Of a stretch of 6,762 nucleotides of DNA, positions 4,936 through 6,762 are shown piece by piece. Source of the DNA: Ignavibacteriales bacterium. GTDB taxonomy: Bacteria; Bacteroidota; Ignavibacteria; T3Sed10-11. Each line of letters opens with the position of its first letter. Within the stretch, counting starts at the first letter, position 1. Under the pieces are notes generated by a model. It had not been told where the DNA came from. It saw nothing but the letters and a program-made list of their open reading frames with translations, and ran no database searches. The stretch is from NCBI GenBank assembly GCA_003560935.1, contig PWJF01000108.1, positions 1-6,762 of the forward strand, in the 5' to 3' direction. A program made the translations under genes and the position numbers.

Positions 4936-6198
4936 ATGATGTTACGTTCACTTGCTTTATTTTTAGTTATTCTAATAGGTGTTCAGTCATCCGGAGCGCA
5001 GATTTCCCGATCGGGAGAGGCGCCGCCGCTTGAATCGCTTATCCGGGAAGCCCTTGAACGAAATCCCGGCATTGAATCATCACGGTATCGTGAACAGTCG
5101 GCCGAACAGCGCATCGACCAAATGCGATCATGGATGCCTCCCATCCTGAAGTATGAGTTCAATCCGGTTCCTATCGGTACGATGGATGCACTTTCATATA
5201 TGAATATGAATGTATTCTCGCTTTCACAGATGATCCCGTTTCCAGGTAAAATCGCTGCACGTGTAGATATGGAAGAAGCCGGATATAATATGGCAACGTT
5301 TGAGCGAGGAGATGATGAAGTACAAATAGCCTCCGAAGTGAAGAGAACATACTATGAACTCTGGATGATGCAGAAAAAACTTGAGGTAAATCGGGAGCTA
5401 CAATCGCTGTTGGAAAATTTCGTTCAATCGGCGCAGCGGATGTACGAGGTCGATATGACGGGACTTGCGGCGGTACTTTCCGCACAGACCAATTTAGCAA
5501 AACTTCGTACTGAGGAAAGAACGATAAAGAACGATTATAATAAAATGCTTGTCATGTTCAATCAACTTCTGTACCGCGAACCCGAAACACCGCTTGGAGA
5601 GATTGTCTCCCTCCCTCCGGAGATAATACCGAGGGATTTTGAAGAATTAGAGCGGCTGATGATTGCACGGCGGCCGGATCTACAGGCGATGCGCTACGGG
5701 ATTGAGATGAATAAAGCGGAAATTCGTTCAGCCCGCCGCGAGTACTATCCGGATATAATGCTCGATTTAATGTACATGCAAATGCCCGGCGGTGCAGAAG
5801 ACCGCTTCGGAGCAATGGTAACGCTGCAAATTCCCCTTGCACCATGGTCGAGCAATATGGTAACACGGCGGGTCAGTGAATCACAATACCAAAGACAATC
5901 CCGTGAGAAAGCTCTTGAAAACATGATAACGATGGCGCGTGCCGAAATACGTCAAGCTCTCCTTGATCTTGAAACGCAACTTGACATTATACGCCTGTAT
6001 CGCGAAGAAGTATTGCCGCAGGCAGAACAGACAGCAGAATCGGCGCTCGGTGCATTTCAAGCAGGTAAAACCGAATACCTGATGGTGCTCGACAGCTATC
6101 GCATGCTCGAAATGTTCCGTATGGAATATTATATGGCGGTAGCGGACTTCCACACGGCTATGGCAGAACTCGAGCGGCAGGCGGGAATAATTTTTTAG
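4936..6198 (+). CDS. TolC-family outer membrane channel of an HME-RND metal efflux system (CusC-like)
   Basis: This 420-residue outer-membrane efflux protein would form the exit duct of a tripartite pump. It has a signal peptide ending near SSGAQ. Two sequence-related halves follow, each made of long alpha-helical stretches around a short beta segment: the first beta region lies around NPVPIGT to SQMIPFPGK (about residues 76-104), the second around PDIMLDLMYMQMPGGAEDRF. The phrases 'SQMIPFPGK' before the helices, 'RRPDLQAMRYGIEMNKAEIRSARREYYPD' type spacing and a late 'FQAGKTEYLMVLDSYRM' are characteristic of the family. It has about 33 methionines in 420 residues (near 8%), several clustered in the two beta segments, and no cysteine. 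Start chosen from the GAGGA site; 4924 and 4939 are alternatives. There is no lipobox, unlike E. coli CusC. The next gene follows after 56 bases. Confidence 0.93.
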   Translation: MMLRSLALFLVILIGVQSSGAQISRSGEAPPLESLIREALERNPGIESSRYREQSAEQRIDQMRSWMPPILKYEFNPVPIGTMDALSYMNMNVFSLSQMIPFPGKIAARVDMEEAGYNMATFERGDDEVQIASEVKRTYYELWMMQKKLEVNRELQSLLENFVQSAQRMYEVDMTGLAAVLSAQTNLAKLRTEERTIKNDYNKMLVMFNQLLYREPETPLGEIVSLPPEIIPRDFEELERLMIARRPDLQAMRYGIEMNKAEIRSARREYYPDIMLDLMYMQMPGGAEDRFGAMVTLQIPLAPWSSNMVTRRVSESQYQRQSREKALENMITMARAEIRQALLDLETQLDIIRLYREEVLPQAEQTAESALGAFQAGKTEYLMVLDSYRMLEMFRMEYYMAVADFHTAMAELERQAGIIF

Positions 6199-6243
6199 TT
6201 TCGTGTTTACAGTTTATAGTTCAAGTTAGATAATTAATTAATT

Positions 6244-6250
6244 GAGGTGA
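6244..6250 (+). promoter_or_regulatory. Strong ribosome-binding site of the adaptor gene
   Basis: GAGGTGA ends four bases before the ATG at 6255. It is the best Shine-Dalgarno match on the plus strand of this window and fixes the start of the adaptor gene. Confidence 0.7.
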
Positions 6251-6254
6251 GTTT

Positions 6255-6762
6255 ATGAAATATTTAATTTTTTTCATAGGGTTTTTGTTTATGTTTGGAA
6301 TTGCCGGGTGCAGTTCGGACGATCACGATCATGACGACGACATTGCCTACTGGACATGCCCCATGCATCCGGAAATTAAAGAAAGTGAACAAACACCCTG
6401 CCCGTTATGCGGCATGGACTTAACACCTGTCCGGTACGATGATGAAGATGATCACGATGAACATGTGCACCGGGGTGATCCTGAAATCGAATACTGGACG
6501 TGCCCGATGCATCCTGAAATCCAGGAAGATGAAGCCGGTTCGTGCCCCATTTGTGGAATGGACCTGGTTCCCGTCCATGCAGATCATGATGAACATGACA
6601 TTAACGATGAACCGCGGGGAAGACTTCGTATTTCTCCAACGCAACAACAAATTATCGGCATGACGTATGACACTGTTCTGACACGGCACCTCGAACCTAC
6701 AATCAGGACGGTTGGAAGAGTAAAAACCGATGAACGGCGGGAAGCAGAGATTACACTCCGGG
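6255..6762 (+). CDS. CusB-like RND periplasmic adaptor with two heavy-metal-binding modules (partial, runs off the right edge)
   Basis: The frame is open from the ATG at 6255 to the window end, giving 169 residues of an expected 400-600. A hydrophobic N-terminus ends in IAGC, a lipobox-like site with Cys19, so the protein is probably a lipoprotein. Two near-identical modules follow at residues 32-59 and 80-107. Each has the pattern YWTCPMHPEI ... CP-x-CGMDL-x-PV, the heavy-metal-binding domain found on CusB/CopA-type proteins. They are separated and flanked by Asp/His-rich linkers (22-29, 62-75, 108-115). From about residue 123 the sequence LRISPTQQQIIGMTYDTV and then IRTVGRVKTDERREAEI is the usual start of the membrane-fusion adaptor core. 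It would couple an inner-membrane RND pump to the TolC-like channel encoded upstream. The ligand set (Cys, Met, His) fits Cu(I)/Ag(I), but Zn/Co/Ni cannot be excluded. Confidence 0.93.
   Translation, partial: MKYLIFFIGFLFMFGIAGCSSDDHDHDDDIAYWTCPMHPEIKESEQTPCPLCGMDLTPVRYDDEDDHDEHVHRGDPEIEYWTCPMHPEIQEDEAGSCPICGMDLVPVHADHDEHDINDEPRGRLRISPTQQQIIGMTYDTVLTRHLEPTIRTVGRVKTDERREAEITLR
6348..6431 (+). repeat. Intragenic duplication, copy 1 (metal-binding module)
   Basis: This encodes residues 32-59 of the adaptor. It pairs with 6492-6575 at a period of 144 bases (48 codons). The two copies share the codons for YW-T-CPMHPEI and CGMDL with mostly synonymous differences. Confidence 0.85.
6492..6575 (+). 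repeat. Intragenic duplication, copy 2 (metal-binding module)
   Basis: This encodes residues 80-107 of the adaptor, the second YWTCPMHPEI ... CGMDLVPV module. All four cysteines and the PMH element of copy 1 are conserved, so both modules look functional. Confidence 0.85.

Overview
The window looks like chromosomal DNA of a Gram-negative bacterium. It encodes a TolC-type outer-membrane channel, a predicted lipoprotein adaptor, and DapF, which supplies meso-diaminopimelate for peptidoglycan. Several sequence flavours (the STGGM stretch before the DapF catalytic Cys, the LiuC-like crotonase, the CPMHPEI metal-binding modules on a CusB-type adaptor) remind me of the Bacteroidota/Ignavibacteriota/Calditrichota/Fibrobacterota side of the tree. 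This placement comes from family memory only and is weak.

Left part (142-4147, minus strand): a compact five-gene block, read right to left. It holds a LiuC-like enoyl-CoA hydratase, adenine phosphoribosyltransferase (apt), an exported DUF3108-type protein, diaminopimelate epimerase (dapF) and a diacylglycerol-kinase-family lipid kinase. The first gaps are 18 and 49 bases. The last two junctions overlap by 17 bases and by 1 base (TAATG). One transcript is likely. The genes are mostly housekeeping (purine salvage, lysine/peptidoglycan precursor, lipid phosphorylation).

Middle (4148-4405): a divergent, AT-rich intergenic region with a strong dyad (ATTTCCAAA ... TTTGGAAAT) and a short repeat element that runs into the start of the next gene. 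Two tandem copies of the same element lie at 30-93, beyond the other end of the minus-strand block, so the block is flanked by direct repeats.

Right part (4406-6762, plus strand): the start of a heavy-metal efflux (HME-RND, Cus/Czc type) operon. It opens with a 140-residue exported Cys/His/Met-rich protein of no family I can name. Next comes a strikingly Met-rich TolC/CusC-like channel. Last is a CusB-like periplasmic adaptor with two tandem heavy-metal-binding modules behind a lipobox; it runs off the window edge. An RND pump (CusA/CzcA) is expected just beyond 6762. The intergenic space before the channel gene carries three small dyads and a TATAAT box with no recognisable -35, as expected for an activator-controlled, metal-responsive promoter.

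Most worth a second look: the small exported protein that leads the efflux operon, the repeat element fused to its start, and the metal-ligand enrichment seen in all three efflux-side proteins.
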